DNA of 64,000 nt from Symsagittifera roscoffensis (Eukaryota > Xenacoelomorpha > Acoela > Convolutidae): NCBI RefSeq assembly GCF_963678635.1, contig NC_087064.1:65217548-65281547 (forward strand), written 5' to 3'. Shown in pieces: positions 43,845 to 56,317 of the stretch (positions are counted from its first letter, which is position 1; the number at the start of each line of letters is the position of its first letter). The position numbers were made by a program, and so were the translations under genes. The notes below the pieces were generated by a model. That model ran no database searches. It saw only the letters and a program-made list of their open reading frames with translations, and was not told the origin of the DNA.

Positions 43845-46800
43845 TTAACTCAAAATTGCCCCAAGCAATATTTCAATAAAATTAAAAATACTTGAAGATA
43901 AAATATCCTGGTCATTTATTGACCCGAGCAAAATAAACAGAAACGAAGCAGAAATATAAAGCAGAAGAGAGCAACTCATAGCTTGAGCAGAAGATGCTGT
44001 TGTCTGTTGAACATGGAACTCTTGGACTTCCCGACTAGAAAAGGAACATTGTTCCCAGCGTCCAGACTTGACTCCAGAGGAAACTGCGAAGTTTTGAGAT
44101 GTTCTAAACATAACAGGAAACAATGAAAGAACAGTGGAAACATATTTTAAAGCATGAAGCAAACCATCTGCGAGACAAACTACCACGTTGCCCACTAAAA
44201 AATCTCAAATGTCTTTTAGTGAAGTCGCAAAATTCAAACATCTATCTATATTACCTAAATTTAGAGTTCAAATGTCTATACTTTCAGGCAATATAAACTA
44301 ATTTTGAGATATAAAAAAAACTCGTCGAAAAACGCTAACTTTTGGTCAAAACCTTCCAAAAAGTTTCGCAAAACGGCCTTTCCTCCAAAAATTTACCGAT
44401 CTAAAAAAATGTTGACAATTTTTTCAAATTGAAACCATTTGAAATTACCAACAATAACCAATAAGTTGACAATTTTTTATTTGACGGACATAATCGCCCA
44501 CTAGGTTCTTTGTTTAGATTAATTCGACCGCTGAACAAGCTCTCACCTCTCCAGTTTGTTTGAAAGAGCGGCTTCACTTCAGCATTCACATTCAACTGCC
44601 TTTCACTCGTCTTCTTAATCTCTTCTCTCTTAATCACTTCAAACACTCCACTCGTAATATTCCATCTAATCAGAAAGGACGACTTGAAGAAAAATCCCGA
44701 TAATCTGTCCACGAACACAGCTGGGATTTTAAACAGCACATTGTACAGCAATGGGCAAACTGACAACACAATTGTAGTGTAATCTGTCAAAATTAGATCC
44801 AAGTTCAGTTTCTGTAGGGCCTCGGAGTAATCTGAGTCAAGAATGGATCCCATCATTTCTTCGATTCCCAAGCACACTTCCGTAACTTTAAGAAAGCAGG
44901 ATTTTTTCGATTTCTTCATGGATGTCGCCACCTCGTGGAACTTCAGACTCAAAGAACTACCCACCTAAGATAACATTTTGTATTAATATCAATCTTTAAG
45001 AAATGAAAGTGGCTAAATAAGCAGCTTAGAGAAATAAGCAGCTTAGAGTTACACATGTCGCTGCGCTGCATATTTAGCCATTTTCAGCGGTTATTTCACA
45101 CAATGCAACAAATTACGGTGTAAAGAATGAACATCCTTTTCTCTTCACCATTACCAATGATTTTGCAGTGTGAAAATAATACTGTGTTTAAAACGAAACC
45201 AAACTCAGACGTAGTAATTACAAAATTTCATTGAATCCGACAGAAAAAGGTCTCCAAAAATTGTATTTCGTTGTTCGTTAAAAACTGTTTACGACAGAGA
45301 TGGGATTCGAACCCACGCACGGAGACCGTATTGGATTAGCAGTCCAACGCCTTAACCACTCGGCCACCCTGTCTTGGCTACTTAACATGCGAGAAACAAA
45401 TTGTGAAAATGGAACTGTTATCACACTGAACTTTCACTAAATGCAATTGACTTGCGGTTGGAATTTGGCAAGTTGCTCCAATTAGTGACATAATGCATTT
45501 ATTAAGGTCATGTCATCACGTTGCTTGCACTTCACAACCATCGGCTCTTTTTCCTTTTCTCCCCACTTGCAAAACTTTATAAGGGGCACTTAGCATAGTG
45601 GTAAGGCGTTCACTTTAGAATCGTCAGATCGTGTAATCGATCCCATGCCATGGCAATGATAGTGTGTGAGGACGAGCTCTCACTTGACCTCTAGCTCCAG
45701 GTCTACCACAACCTGACCAAATTAGGCTGCAAAAGTGGTACCACGTGAAAGTTCTAGACGCACAAAAACGGCCTTGAGTCGCAAAAAAAGAGCATCCCTC
45801 AACAAAAAAACACAGTCTAGAATGTGGGGAAATAATACAAACGGACTATCCTCGACAGGACTGTTAAGGCCTACTGATAGCTCCTCTGCGATTCGCAGGA
45901 ACTACGATTATTAATTAATTATAAATGAAAAGTTTGTTCACATTATTCGATTGTTATGAAAATTGGCATACGTACTAATAAGGCCATGGCAAGGCTCTTT
46001 TTCCTCGTTGAAGCTCGTGCGAGGTGGGGGGAAAAGAAAAAAGAGCCCAACCATCAATAATGAAGCCTGTCATTATTTTGGAACTCGTGACTCCAGAAAA
46101 AGCTTCAAGTTTGATACTTGGGCCCCTTCCATAAATCACTGAGCAAAACAAAAATAAGTAGTTGCTGTGTAAGAAACCAGATTTAAGGGGTGCGGACGCC
46201 TCTCCGCACCCTTCAAGGATTCGATCCCCCTTTGGTACTATTTCAAGACATTCAGTTATGACTAACCACTCTGAATTTTTTTTACAATACTAAAGGATAC
46301 TATATTTGAAGGGGAAGCACGCGCAAGTTTTTGGTCAAAATCTTCCGAAAAAAGCCAAAAACGTTGTTCTGCGCTTGTCTTTTTTTTCAAAATGAATCAC
46401 AGAAAATTCTTACCCCACTTAAACAAGCTGAAAAGAGAGACGAAGGCTGAAAACAACGAAAACTTTTGCTGAAATAATCGATTTTTTTTTTTAATTTTAA
46501 GGACAAGGAAACGATTAAGGAGGCTTCGGAAACTGGTTTACCTGGAGTAATAATAACATTTTTTTCTGGAACATTCGTAAATTTTTTGCGGCTTAAGCAA
46601 CCAATTTTCCCAGCAATACTTCAAGACGCTTCATGAAAAAAGACACACCAATAAACCAAAAGAAGCGAAGCGAAGCAGAGCTTTGAACCACGACCATCTG
46701 CAATGAGGCTGCCGCCTTTAATTCAAGTGGAAAAATGTGAATGGAAAAAATATTGAGCTCCACCTAAGCCGAAAAAAAATCCGGCAGACGATAGTTCAAC

Positions 46801-49533
46801 AAAATAACCATAAAGCAATTTGAACTATGAAGTTTTGCTACTCAAAAATATTAACCTCCGCAAAAACAGTAACAACATTTTTTTAAACAAGCCCTTGAAC
46901 CCACGCAATAAAAAGTGAAATCGATAACATTTTAAAAACAAGGAACAAACAACAAAAAGGCCAAATTTCGAATAGATTGTAACTTCAAAAAGCCCAAAAT
47001 AGATCTGTTGCTAATGCTAGATGATTTTATATGCAACAAGTTGTTAACCTGAAAAAAGTCGATGTTCCGATTTGATAATAATTGCTAGTTATAAACCTAA
47101 ATATACCTAGTATAGAAAAAGATCTCGCTCAAATTTTAACCATTGCATTCGATAGCTACTTAAAATTAACAACATTATCTCAAAAAATGCCATTTACTCT
47201 AAATTTGAGATTCAAAATCAACAAAATTATCAAAAAAAAAAAACATTTTTTCAAATCGGATTGCAGCCCAATATTGACTTAATCAATTTTACTGTTGAAT
47301 TTCTGGTGGAATTTAAAGCAACTTTTACGATCAGCGGACTTAATCTCAAGACAATCCAATTAACTTGCTACGCAAATGCTTTGGTGCTCAAAAACTGCTG
47401 TACTAATACTTTGCGATACGACCTCTAATGGTTTCCAAAGAAAACTTCATGTACCTCAAAAACAATCAAAACAAACAGGCTTCTCAATTGTTTTCGAATT
47501 TACCATTGACTATTGTTGGCTCCAAGATATACCTCATTGATTATTCGAGTAACGGTCTAGATGTTTTAAAGACGCCTCTTCAGGTTATCAAACCGCGGGT
47601 AAAGCACCCGGTTCTGGTTTCGATGACGAAACGATAAAACTCTAAGAGATAATGAAAAAAAGCTGCATTTCGACAGATATGAATCGTAGCTTTTTCACAA
47701 AGCTTGAGAAACAACAGTATTTCTACTCTCTAAACGACGCAATATGAAGCGACTAAGCCAAATCGCATAAGCGAAAATAAACAATCTGCATGAACGAAAA
47801 CAAACAACAAAGAATGATAACCGGTGGCAAAGGTTGTTCGACATAATGTATTCATCAGAAAACTTATTTTTCAATTACTTTCTTCAATTTTGTGTCGTGT
47901 TTTGTGCATGATGTAATGAGAGAACTGTACGCACGCGGAGAACGTTATAGCTTACGGCATAATCGACAACAGTTATCTTCACAAAATAAACTTAAAAAAA
48001 TATATTCAGACACCTTGAGTAATTTGCTTCTAATTACTTAAATGAAAAACCTTCTTCTATGAGACCTCGCTCGAAATTCGACTTGAAAAAGGAATCAAAC
48101 ACGGGTTTTTCTCCAAACTAAGAAAACGTTTCAAAATTTGTCTGCTCCTATTGAATTTTTTAAGCTTTGAATATATCACGCGACTCAGTTGTGGTACGTG
48201 ATGTTGCGTTGGAAACGAAAAGCTAAAAAAAAACACACCGAATACCAAATTCCACCTCAATTTCAATGATCGGAGTAAAAACATACAGAAAAGAAGCTGC
48301 TATAAATACAACCAGCTGCTAATTGAACAAAACCTGAGAAAAAACGGTATTTAAAGTGCAAATATGCTGGAACGTTTGTTGAAATAAAAATAAATAAAAA
48401 CTATCATAACACAGACTCGAAGCTGTGCTTCGCAAACAAAAGCGAGGAAAATGCAAAAAAAAAGAGCTAAAAACAGGCAAAATAAAGTGAAATACGGAAA
48501 AGATTAAAAACACACTTTGAAAAAAAAATTGTTAAGGCTAGGAGTATCACGTTCTCACATCTGCTCCACGACCCCTTGTGATTTTACTAACACTAGCCAC
48601 CAATAAAGCAGCTACACTTTCTCTCAAATTACCAGTGATCTGCAGCAAGAATTTGACCAAAAACTTAAACTAATTAAGTGTTCCGGATTTGAATATCCGA
48701 CCTGTTGATTAGGAGTCTCAGGTACTCGCATCTGCGCCAAGATTGCTTGGAAGTAAACTAACCGCCCAGATAACGCTGTAATTACCTGTTCTAATACTTT
48801 TAACACAGAGGCGAAGCTGAGCTTCGCACCACTTGCGATTCAAAACAAGAAAAAAGTTTTAAAAAGTCGAAAAGATAAAAAAAAAACAAGATCAGTTGAA
48901 TGAATAAAGCTAGTTTTGAAACAAAAACAAGTCAAGACGAAAAAAATTGTAATAAGTATAAGAAGATAATGTACCCAGCGGTTACGAAGCCGAAAATACC
49001 TCGTCACAAGAAACCTTGACAGAAGTCGAAAAAAATCAACAAGACTTCAAACTTCTGAAAAATTAATAAGTCCACCTCACCCTCAAAACACTTTATTTGC
49101 TCGTCAAACAACATTATGAGCCTACTATGCCAATACAAAATAGGCCGAAATCTGTTAAGCACAAAAAAAATGATAAAAACAGCCGAAAAAAAATAATAAA
49201 AATTTAAGAATAAAGAGATATAAAGCCCCCTCAACCACAAAACACAGTCACGCACACACAGAACTTTTTTGGCTCATTGAAAGATGCAATATGAGGCCAA
49301 GAAGCCAATATAATATAGGCCGAAACCAATCAATCCGAAAAATTTTTTTAAAACAATAAAAAATTTGTTAGCATGGCAAAATTGAACTACAATTCTATTA
49401 GGAATTTTAGCATTTTGTGCAATCCAGAAGTGAGCATAAAAATGAGTTTCCAATGAAATGTTTCAAAATTACGTCACCAATCCGATAAAAATAAGCCGGA
49501 ATCATATCGGTAGAAAACAGTTTTTAAAAGAAA

Positions 49534-49595
<62 letters not shown>

Positions 49596-51584
49596 AGGTC
49601 AGGTTTAGTTAAAATACAAACAGCACAAACAGAGAGAAATCGGAAAACTAAAATCAACTATGATTAGAAAAAAGAACTCAAAAAAATTTATAAAAAAGGC
49701 AACTAAGCCGACAAAACATCAACAGACAATCATCAGCAGCCAATTGTTTTTGAAACGCACTTTTTCCAGTTTGAAAAAAAAAACAGTTTCGATACCCGGG
49801 GGCGTCCAGGCTTACTCGTTACCTCCAGAAAACTAAGTGTGCCGGAGACACTTAAGTGATTCTGTTAAACTAGCTGTTTACCCAAAAAAGTCTATATTCC
49901 AGTTTGATAACGCTAGCTTATCGCAAGCGTAATCATATATTGTAGTGACACCGAGATACGTAAACTTCAAAATTTCAGAAAAGGGACTTTACGCTAAGCC
50001 CTGGAGTTTCCCTGCTTAAGTAGGGTAATAACCGCTTAATTAAAGGAAAAAACTTCTTCTTGCTCTTTCAATTGAAGTCTTTATCTCAGATTTGACAAGT
50101 TAATTTTTGAAAAAAGTGAAAAAGATTCCAAAATCGATCGAAAATTCAAAAACTTGACTTTTCCTGCATCTATAAACGTTCTCTATTAAATCATGTGAAT
50201 AGCCTCTGCTCTATTCCCTGGTTTTTTAGATTGAATATTTCTGCACCCTGATTTTTTAGATTGAACTCTTAATATCAGATTTAGTTAAGAGTTTTCGAGA
50301 ATAGTGACGAAATTAAAAAACAAAAACGTTAAAAAATCAAAAACGAATTTGGTTCGAAGTCCATATCAGCTTCTGTGACATTTCTGTGAAAAAAAATCAA
50401 AAGCGTCGCAAAAAAACAACAAATCCCATACATTACATAATCCATGTTTATTTCAAACAGGACCTAACACTAGCCAAAAATAAAGCAGCAACATATACCA
50501 ATAAATGGTTTATGTTTGAAAATGATTAAATTGAAATGAGCACTTTTATTTGCGACTAAAGTTACAAAAAAATTCCTCGTAATAATACACTACGCTTCGC
50601 TTGTATAATAAATTGTTTCCAGTGTATCATTTATCAATTGATTGAAACCAAAAATCATCCTAAATGAACCCACCCCGGGAGATCGACAGCAGACTAATAA
50701 TGTCTCTTTTCAGACGTCTCCGAGTTCATCAAACTTACCGGATTGTTCTCACAACTTCCAATTCGGTCATCCGAATAACTCACATGTTCCGACAAAAGTG
50801 TACTCTCCAATTTATCTCCTTGTGCAAAACTACAATTACACGCTACACCATTTTGAGAGAGAAACTGGGCTGAATTAATCTCAACACAATCAAAATTCAT
50901 TGTTTTCTCGCTTTCAAGAGACAGTTTTTCTGAAGAGCTTTTGACATTAGCTGAGGAATTTTTATTTTGAGATGATTTGCCATCAAAAATGAACTCAACA
51001 AACTTCACTGTAAATCCATTTGTGTAAATTAAAGCGTTGTTGATGATCGTCAAATCTCGGTAAAAGTTGGGAAGCTTAAAGGAGCTTTGAGTTGGAATGT
51101 CTAAATACACGGACCAATCGTGACTATTACAAGCTTTGCCATCCTGATTATTATTTTTGATGTAACTAGAACTCGCAGTTTGCGGATTCGGGAACACATT
51201 AATCATCGATTGATATTCGAAATCGGATACACCCGAGGAAGAAGTCATGGCAAATTGAAGATTGAAGCTGCACATTTTGTCAATTCCGTGTACAATTAGT
51301 TTCGATTCATCATTAGGCCAATGATAGATCCAAATAATCACTTTCAGCGAAAGGTGCCGGCCTTCGAAAAGCGGGCTGGACTTGATTGTCTTCAGCGATA
51401 GTCGTCTGCTTTTGGGACTTCGGCAAATTGACCACCAATGGATTTTATAGGTGTAGGAGTCCACAATTTCATTTTGTACTGCGTCCACAGTGTAGGAGAC
51501 CAAAAAGTTTCCGTTAGCAGTGAAACCTGTTGTTGTCAGTACGGTTTTATGACTCCATTGGTATTTTTGTTTCTTGGGACTTTT
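43845..51584 (-). CDS. Unknown membrane-anchored protein, last three exons (51584-50739, 44964-44547, 44194-43845)
   Basis: Three minus-strand frames join with consistent splice sites. The first (from about 51584, preceded by TTGTTCAAG) ends at a CCG|GTAAGT donor at 50739, phase 0. The second starts after TATCTTAG at 44964, phase 0, and ends at TGGAGAG|GTGAGA at 44547, phase 1. The third starts after TTTTTTAG at 44194 in the matching phase and ends at the stop at 43845. The introns are 5774 and 352 bases. The first exon has many Ser/Asn and regular beta-like strands (DWSVYLDIPTQSSFKLPNFY). The second has LDLILTDYTTIVLSVCPLLY. The third has a C-terminal hydrophobic segment SCSLLLYISASFLFILLGS, suggesting a membrane or GPI anchor. 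I recognise no family; a weak UDP-glycosyltransferase resemblance of exon 2 is not convincing. Upstream exons were not found. Confidence 0.5.
45292..45373 (-). tRNA. tRNA-Ser(GCT)
   Basis: The minus strand reads GACAGGGTGGCCGAGTGG.. with A-box GTGGCCGAGTGGTTAAGG, anticodon GCT at plus 45338-45340 within CTGCTAA, a long variable arm (type II tRNA) and B-box GGTTCGAATCC. The acceptor strands GACAGGG and CTCTGTC pair with one G-U, and the discriminator is G, as expected for serine tRNAs. A run of five T about 8 bases beyond the 3' end is a Pol III terminator. It has no intron. It appears functional. Confidence 0.93.
45583..45860 (+). mobile_element. tRNA-derived SINE, family F
   Basis: Starts GGGGCACTTAGCATAGTGGT with an A-box and has a B-box-like GTAATCGATCCC (45632-45643), then a body containing AGGTCTACCACAACCTGACC and AGTGGTACCACGTGAAAG. 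The tRNA part does not form a proper cloverleaf, so it is a SINE. It begins about 210 bases from the genuine tRNA gene but is unrelated to it. Confidence 0.6.
45861..48406. other. Non-coding, intron 1 of the unknown gene; nothing recognised
   Basis: AT-rich DNA with short frames only (for example 47428-47637). It would lie inside the 5.8-kb intron of the three-exon gene. Confidence 0.45.
48407..48612 (-). mobile_element. tRNA-derived SINE, family A copy 3
   Basis: The tail TAACACAGACTCGAAGCTGT..GCTTCGCAAAC (48407 on) and a head at 48540-48610 (AGGAGTATCACGTTCTCACA) match the other family A copies on the minus strand. Confidence 0.55.
48640..48830 (-). mobile_element. Two further family A SINE pieces
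   Basis: A tRNA-like head (plus 48665-48770, with GATTTGAATATCCGACC giving B-box ATTCAAATCC on the minus strand) aligns with the head of copy 3. A separate tail TAACACAGAGGCGAAGCTGA..GCTTCGCACC with a perfect 7-bp hairpin starts at 48801. Confidence 0.5.
48831..49537. other. Non-coding, nothing recognised beyond SINE body
   Basis: May include the body of the SINE whose tail is at 48801; no clear head was found. Confidence 0.35.
49538..49593. repeat. (AT)n microsatellite
   Basis: About 50 bases of uninterrupted AT dinucleotides after a short TATATTATAT lead-in. Confidence 0.95.
49790..49862 (-). mobile_element. tRNA-like SINE, family B copy 1
   Basis: The minus strand has TAGTTTTCTGGAGGTAACGA (A-box) and GGGTATCGAAAC (B-box-like). 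The same CTGGAGGTAACGA block occurs at about 55020. Confidence 0.5.
49863..50738. other. Non-coding, nothing recognised
   Basis: Intronic side of the donor at 50739. A cluster CTTCGCTTG near 50593 recalls SINE tails but is too short to assign. Confidence 0.4.
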
Positions 51585-52329
51585 CTTGAACAATTTAGAC
51601 CGGGTTTCGAAACGTTATCAATTTTATCATTGAAATCAGTTAAAATGAGACATAAGTTGTTAAAACTGCCCGTCGCATATAAATTTCACATTAACACTAG
51701 GAAAAATTCGAGATCTTTTTTGATACTCATTTTGAGATAATCGACAGCCGTTTAGTCCATCTGATTGACCATGGAGGCAAACACCACTTAAGCAAAATGC
51801 GAAAAGAAAAATAACGGGCCTTTAAAACAACTTTTTCGTTTAAATACGCAAAGAAATTATTGTACCATTAGAAAACATGTACGAAAACATTGGGTGATAT
51901 TGATAGCTTCAGATCATATTCCTCAAAGCATACCATTAGAATTTTTTCCTAGCATTCACACCAATTAGCTCAGGTGTATTTTATTTACAGAGTAATGGGA
52001 AAACTGAATCACTCAACCTGGTTTTACTTAACTATTAACTAAATTAGTCGAGATATTTACATAACATTGCTAATTTTCTCGCCTCATTTGTCATAACTTG
52101 CAGATAATTCTTAATCATTTTTAAGCGACCAAGTTCACCGACATTGATTAAATTTCAGACCATTATCCCTCAAGAGAAAGGACTAAAATACGATTTTTTC
52201 CTCCTTATAGAGATCCGTGGCTCTACTCAAGATCATGGCCTAAATTAGAAGTATTGGTACTTTTCACTTATTCAGCTCAAAATCTTAAATTTCAAATTAT
52301 GAGAGCAGAAATTGATTGGTTAAAAAGTG
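51585..52329. other. Upstream of the unknown gene's first visible exon, nothing recognised
   Basis: No further in-frame exon on the minus strand could be supported. Confidence 0.4.
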
Positions 52330-52495
52330 AGGCGACAATTCGTAACAGTAGATTAAGCTGGCACCACTGATTCACGCGCAGTATTCCTCTCGTTCCGGAT
52401 GAAAGCGCAGCGGAGCAAGCGTATTCTACTTGCCAATGCCTTGTTACGAATTGTCGCCTGTTAGGAATTGTCGCTTGTTACGAATTGTCGCCCTA
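52330..52495. mobile_element. Small MITE with 18-bp inverted ends and stacked right ends
   Basis: The left end is AGGCGACAATTCGTAACA (52330-52347) and its exact inverse TGTTACGAATTGTCGCCT ends at 52459. The right end is followed by two more partial copies of the motif (GTTAGGAATTGTCGC and GTTACGAATTGTCGCC) up to about 52492. The interior is about 95 bases and GC-richer than its surroundings. Confidence 0.75.
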
Positions 52496-52913
52496 CAGGT
52501 TAAAAGTTTAGTTTGACGATTTTTAAACAAAATTTAGTTTGAAATTTAGTTTGAACGAGGCGTGAAACCATTACTGATGCGAAGTTAAGTTATTTGGGGC
52601 GGAATAAGTAAAAAGACCCAAATTATTTAGTTAATTTTCTTCAGAATTGTGTCATAAAACGGTACCAAGAAAGATGTGATTGGTGCAAAATTCAGCCAAT
52701 CGGCAATCTCTGAGAGAAAAGTGGTGCCAAAGGCTGACTGACTTCTGAGACAGAAATTTCTTTTTCATACAGGACCCCGAGCGCCTCCTCTTCTCGAGTA
52801 AATTGCACACATTCATGCTATTAGCTAGTGATTCACAAACACAAAAACTCCATCTTGAACATAATATTCTGAAAAGAGATCGATTATGAACAGATTAGAA
52901 GCTGTAGCTGAAA
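52496..52913. other. Non-coding, nothing recognised
   Basis: No coding frame or repeat seen. Confidence 0.4.
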
Positions 52914-53252
52914 AAGAGTCAATGAACGCAAGTAAACAGAAAAAAACGGCCTTAAAGCTCTTCTAAATTCTAAAACAAGTTATGATTGAAACCTTTCTGA
53001 TTAAATTTGACAAAACTGGATCAATGGCTAAAACTTTTGTTTCGCTGGGAAATTTGACAATAAAATTCAATTTCCGATCATGTTTTTTGTGACCTTTACA
53101 CTTTCGCTGTTCGATAAAGGTATTCGTCTCCCTTTGAATTTGTAAAGAAAACAAAATTGAACGCGAATAAATTTTAAGACTTTTTTGAAAAACAAACAAA
53201 CAAAAAACTCACCAAGACCTATATAAGAGTATTCGCAATGTTCATGACTCTT
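52914..53252. mobile_element. MITE-like element, family C copy 2
   Basis: The ends AAGAGTCAATGAACGCAAGT and, inverted, AAGAGTCATGAACATTGCGA differ by an indel. ACTGGATCAATGGCTAAAAC and CCTATATAAGAG inside match copy 1. Confidence 0.65.
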
Positions 53253-53432
53253 AAAAAACTATTTCGGTCTTGCTGAATTATAAGATCTAACTGATAGAAC
53301 CTATTATCTCCTAAGCTAGCCAAAGAGTACGCTGAGGGTCCTTTAGTTGGGCTTCGGTGGCTCCTAATACAATTGGTACCAACTTCTGCGTGGAGCTTCA
53401 CATTGCAAACACATAGCCAACAGACAGTTGGA

Positions 53433-53620
53433 AAATAGTCAATGAACGGAAGTAAACAGAAAAAAAAACATGAATTTGGAAGAAAAAATGGATGCCCTTC
53501 AAGCTCTTATGAAAGTTTTGATTTGCACCTGAAAAAAAAAGACTTTTCCTGAAAAAAAAATGGAAAAACTCATCAACACTTATATCTTATATAAGAGTCT
53601 GGACTACGTTCATCACCCTA
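53433..53620. mobile_element. MITE-like element, family C copy 3, internally deleted
   Basis: Starts AATAGTCAATGAACGGAAGT after ACATAGCCAACAGACAGTTG (also before copy 4) and ends TATATAAGAGT..GTTCATCACCCT. The middle is shorter than in the other copies. Confidence 0.55.
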
Positions 53621-54959
53621 AAAAAAATGAAAAAAAAAACTTCAAAACTAAATTAAAACAGCTCACTATGGCATTCAGACTGTGAACTCAAAATTCTGCA
53701 GCATTTGTAGCCTAGCTGAGTAGACTTCAAATTAACATATTATCTAATAAAACATTAGAGTTCTAAAGAAGCGGTTCGGGCACAAAGTTTAGTAGCCCAC
53801 TGAGCTTTACACCATTTGCGAAACAACTACAGTGCTGCTATTAATTAACTGGACAAAACGAACGTTGGAAACTTCGATCGAGTTTCTCTCAAATTGAGTT
53901 TTGATACGACAAAGAGAAGAGCACAAACTGGCAAAGAATTTCACCAGAATTATTCCGGTGCAATTTATTTTGCCTAAAATTTTAGAGACTTCACCTTTTT
54001 AAACATTGTTGAGATGTGTGAGAGGCTTCTTTCTACATAAATCTTGTCAGCAATTAAATTGGTAGTTATAGCGTAATTGTTGATAATTTCAAAAATACCA
54101 AAATTAACATTTGTTGGCGTAAAATTTTGGGTCCGTAAAATAAATTGCACCGTTATAACTCTGGTGAAGTTCAAAGCAACTTTTGTTTTCTTCATTTTCT
54201 TTTTAATCCTAACCCAATTAACGCGTTTGAAGTTTCCAATGTTTTTCGTTGAGTCGTTAATTTAAATCAGCAATGATGATCTATCAAAATGAAGGAAGAT
54301 AGTTGTGAAAATAACATGCCCAAGGAATAGAATGCAAACTCAGCATGGAAACAAAATTAACCAAGCGGTAACAAAGCCGAATTTACCTAAGGAGAAACTC
54401 TTCTAACCGATTTTTTTTTTAAATTTGAAACTTTAAATTTCTACGTCCGCCTTCCCCTCATAACACTTGCAGGCGCGTTTAAATTTTTCCGAGCATCAAA
54501 CGACACAAAACAGGATACTCAGCCGTTATGAAAACAAGCTAAAACCTATTAATATCAAAAAACATGAAAATTAAATTTCAACAAACCGAGTGGTAAGAAT
54601 GCAACCAACTTAAAAAGTGCGAAGGGGAGTGTAAAAATTGTGTTTCACTTGGAGCCAAAATGTTTTTCTCTTAACCGGAAATTAAGTCATTAAGCCGGTA
54701 AAAAAGGGATGAAATAACTTGAGACGAAGAAAATTTTAACGAAAAAAAAAACATAACAGAAAAAACATGGTCAAGGCAAGTATCATGATAAAATGCAAGA
54801 GTAAATCAAACACTAAAAGCAACAATGAGAAAATTGAGCGCGGCTAAAAGCAAAAAAAAATTATTCAAAGATTTGGCACCTAAGCCGACAAAAGATCAGC
54901 AGACAAATAAAATAATTATAATTGGCCGGCAATTTTAATTGAAACAGAATATTTGGTTT
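53621..54959. other. Non-coding, nothing recognised
   Basis: Overlapping short frames (53974-54195 and 54077-54265) have no domain. Confidence 0.45.
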
Positions 54960-55045
54960 GAAAAAAAAGCCCTGGCCAAATTCGAATCCAGGACCTTTTC
55001 CGTCCCCGGCGTATTCGTTACCTCCAGGCTAAATGGGCCGTGAAC
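54960..55045 (-). mobile_element. tRNA-like SINE, family B copy 2
   Basis: The minus strand reads TAGCCTGGAGGTAACGAATA (A-box) and CTGGATTCGAATTTGGCC (B-box GATTCGAAT), like the copy at 49790. Confidence 0.5.
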
Positions 55046-55189
55046 GCTTAAAAGTTTGAATTCAAAATGGTCCAAAATAAAGTGATTCTACACAGCAAGT
55101 TAACGAAAAAAAATTTATATTCCAGTTAAATAACGCTTGCGATTTTAGTTTTGCTGTTTTCAAAAAGGGGTACAGACTTCAACTAAGTC

Positions 55190-55635
55190 AATTTTTTGTA
55201 AAACTATAGGGCTTCAAAATTGCGAAAAAGGCATAGTTAACGCGTCACATGTTTCGTGAAAGGGAAAAGACTTCACCTGTCAATATTTTGTTAAATTATA
55301 GGGTTTGAAAATTGGGAAAAGGGCATAGTTAACGCGCCACATGTTTCGTGCAAGGGTTAAGACTTCACCTGTGTCAACTTTTTGTTAAATTATGGGGTTT
55401 GAAAATTGCGAAAAGGGCATAGTTAACGCGCCACATGTTTCGTGCAAGGGTTAAGACTTCACCTGTGTCAACTTTTTGTTAAATTATGGGGTTTGAAAAT
55501 TGCGAAAATGGCATAGTTAACGCGCCACATGTTCTATGCAAGGGTTAAGACTTCACTTGTGTCAGTTTTTCGTTTAACTATAGGGCTTGAAAATTGCGAA
55601 AAAAAACATAGTTAACGCACCACATGTTTCGTACC
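55190..55635. repeat. 94-bp tandem repeat, five copies
   Basis: The core GCATAGTTAACGCGCCACAT recurs at about 55231, 55323, 55417, 55511 and 55606 with AAATTGCGAAAA before it and GACTTCACCTGTGTCA after it. The central units are almost identical and the outer ones diverge. Confidence 0.9.
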
Positions 55636-56317
55636 ATGAACAAAAAAGCGGCGATAAACCCCTGCTCAAAAACAATTCCAAATAGAACTGGGGCAAGCTA
55701 TTTGACATTTTAGATTCTAAATGCATTACGTTCTAGTTCACATAGCGTTCGGGGGAAGCGGGTGAGTTTTTATTCTATTTTTGAACATTCCCTTTTTTAA
55801 TAAACAAAAACATTTTTATAGTCATAAAAAGGCTGTCGGAACAGTCAGCGCTTCACCCTGATACGAGCAGTTTAGTGAGCTAGTATTTTGATTAAAGCTA
55901 CATCGAGCTTCTAGTACATAGTTTCGAGCGCAGGCAACAAAACGAGCGCGCGTTTCCGCAAGATTGCACTAGTTAACTAAAAAAGCATGCTCGAGTTGAA
56001 AAAACATTAATGCGTGTATTGAATTGCACCGCTCAACCAGAAGTTAGTTGAAACTTGACTATACGTGGTATGTGCAAAAAGCAAGACTTTTGTCTGAGCA
56101 ATATTTGGTAGATCTTATACACAACATCATTTCATTTTTCAACCACTGGCTTTAAAAGAGGACGAACTTATTTCTGAAAAATACGCACTAGTTGTGCGCA
56201 TAGTATGCACTACTCGAAAGTGTCTGCATGCTTTGCCTCGTATCCTTTCACTGGAGAACGGAGAACAGATATTATTAGTTGCATTTTGCACGTGTGAAAT
56301 ATTTAGTACCATCGGAC

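Noticed and set aside
44401-44964. UDP-glucuronosyltransferase fragment
   Set aside because: Only LDLILTDYTTIVLSVCPLLY recalls the family; the signature motif of the sugar-nucleotide domain is absent and the neighbouring exons do not fit. Kept as an exon of an unknown gene.
45583-45660. A second tRNA gene beside tRNA-Ser
   Set aside because: A- and B-box-like motifs are present but the acceptor and anticodon stems do not pair, and a SINE body follows.
49458-49667. Open frame with repeated Ile-Tyr residues
   Set aside because: It is the translation of the (AT)n microsatellite.
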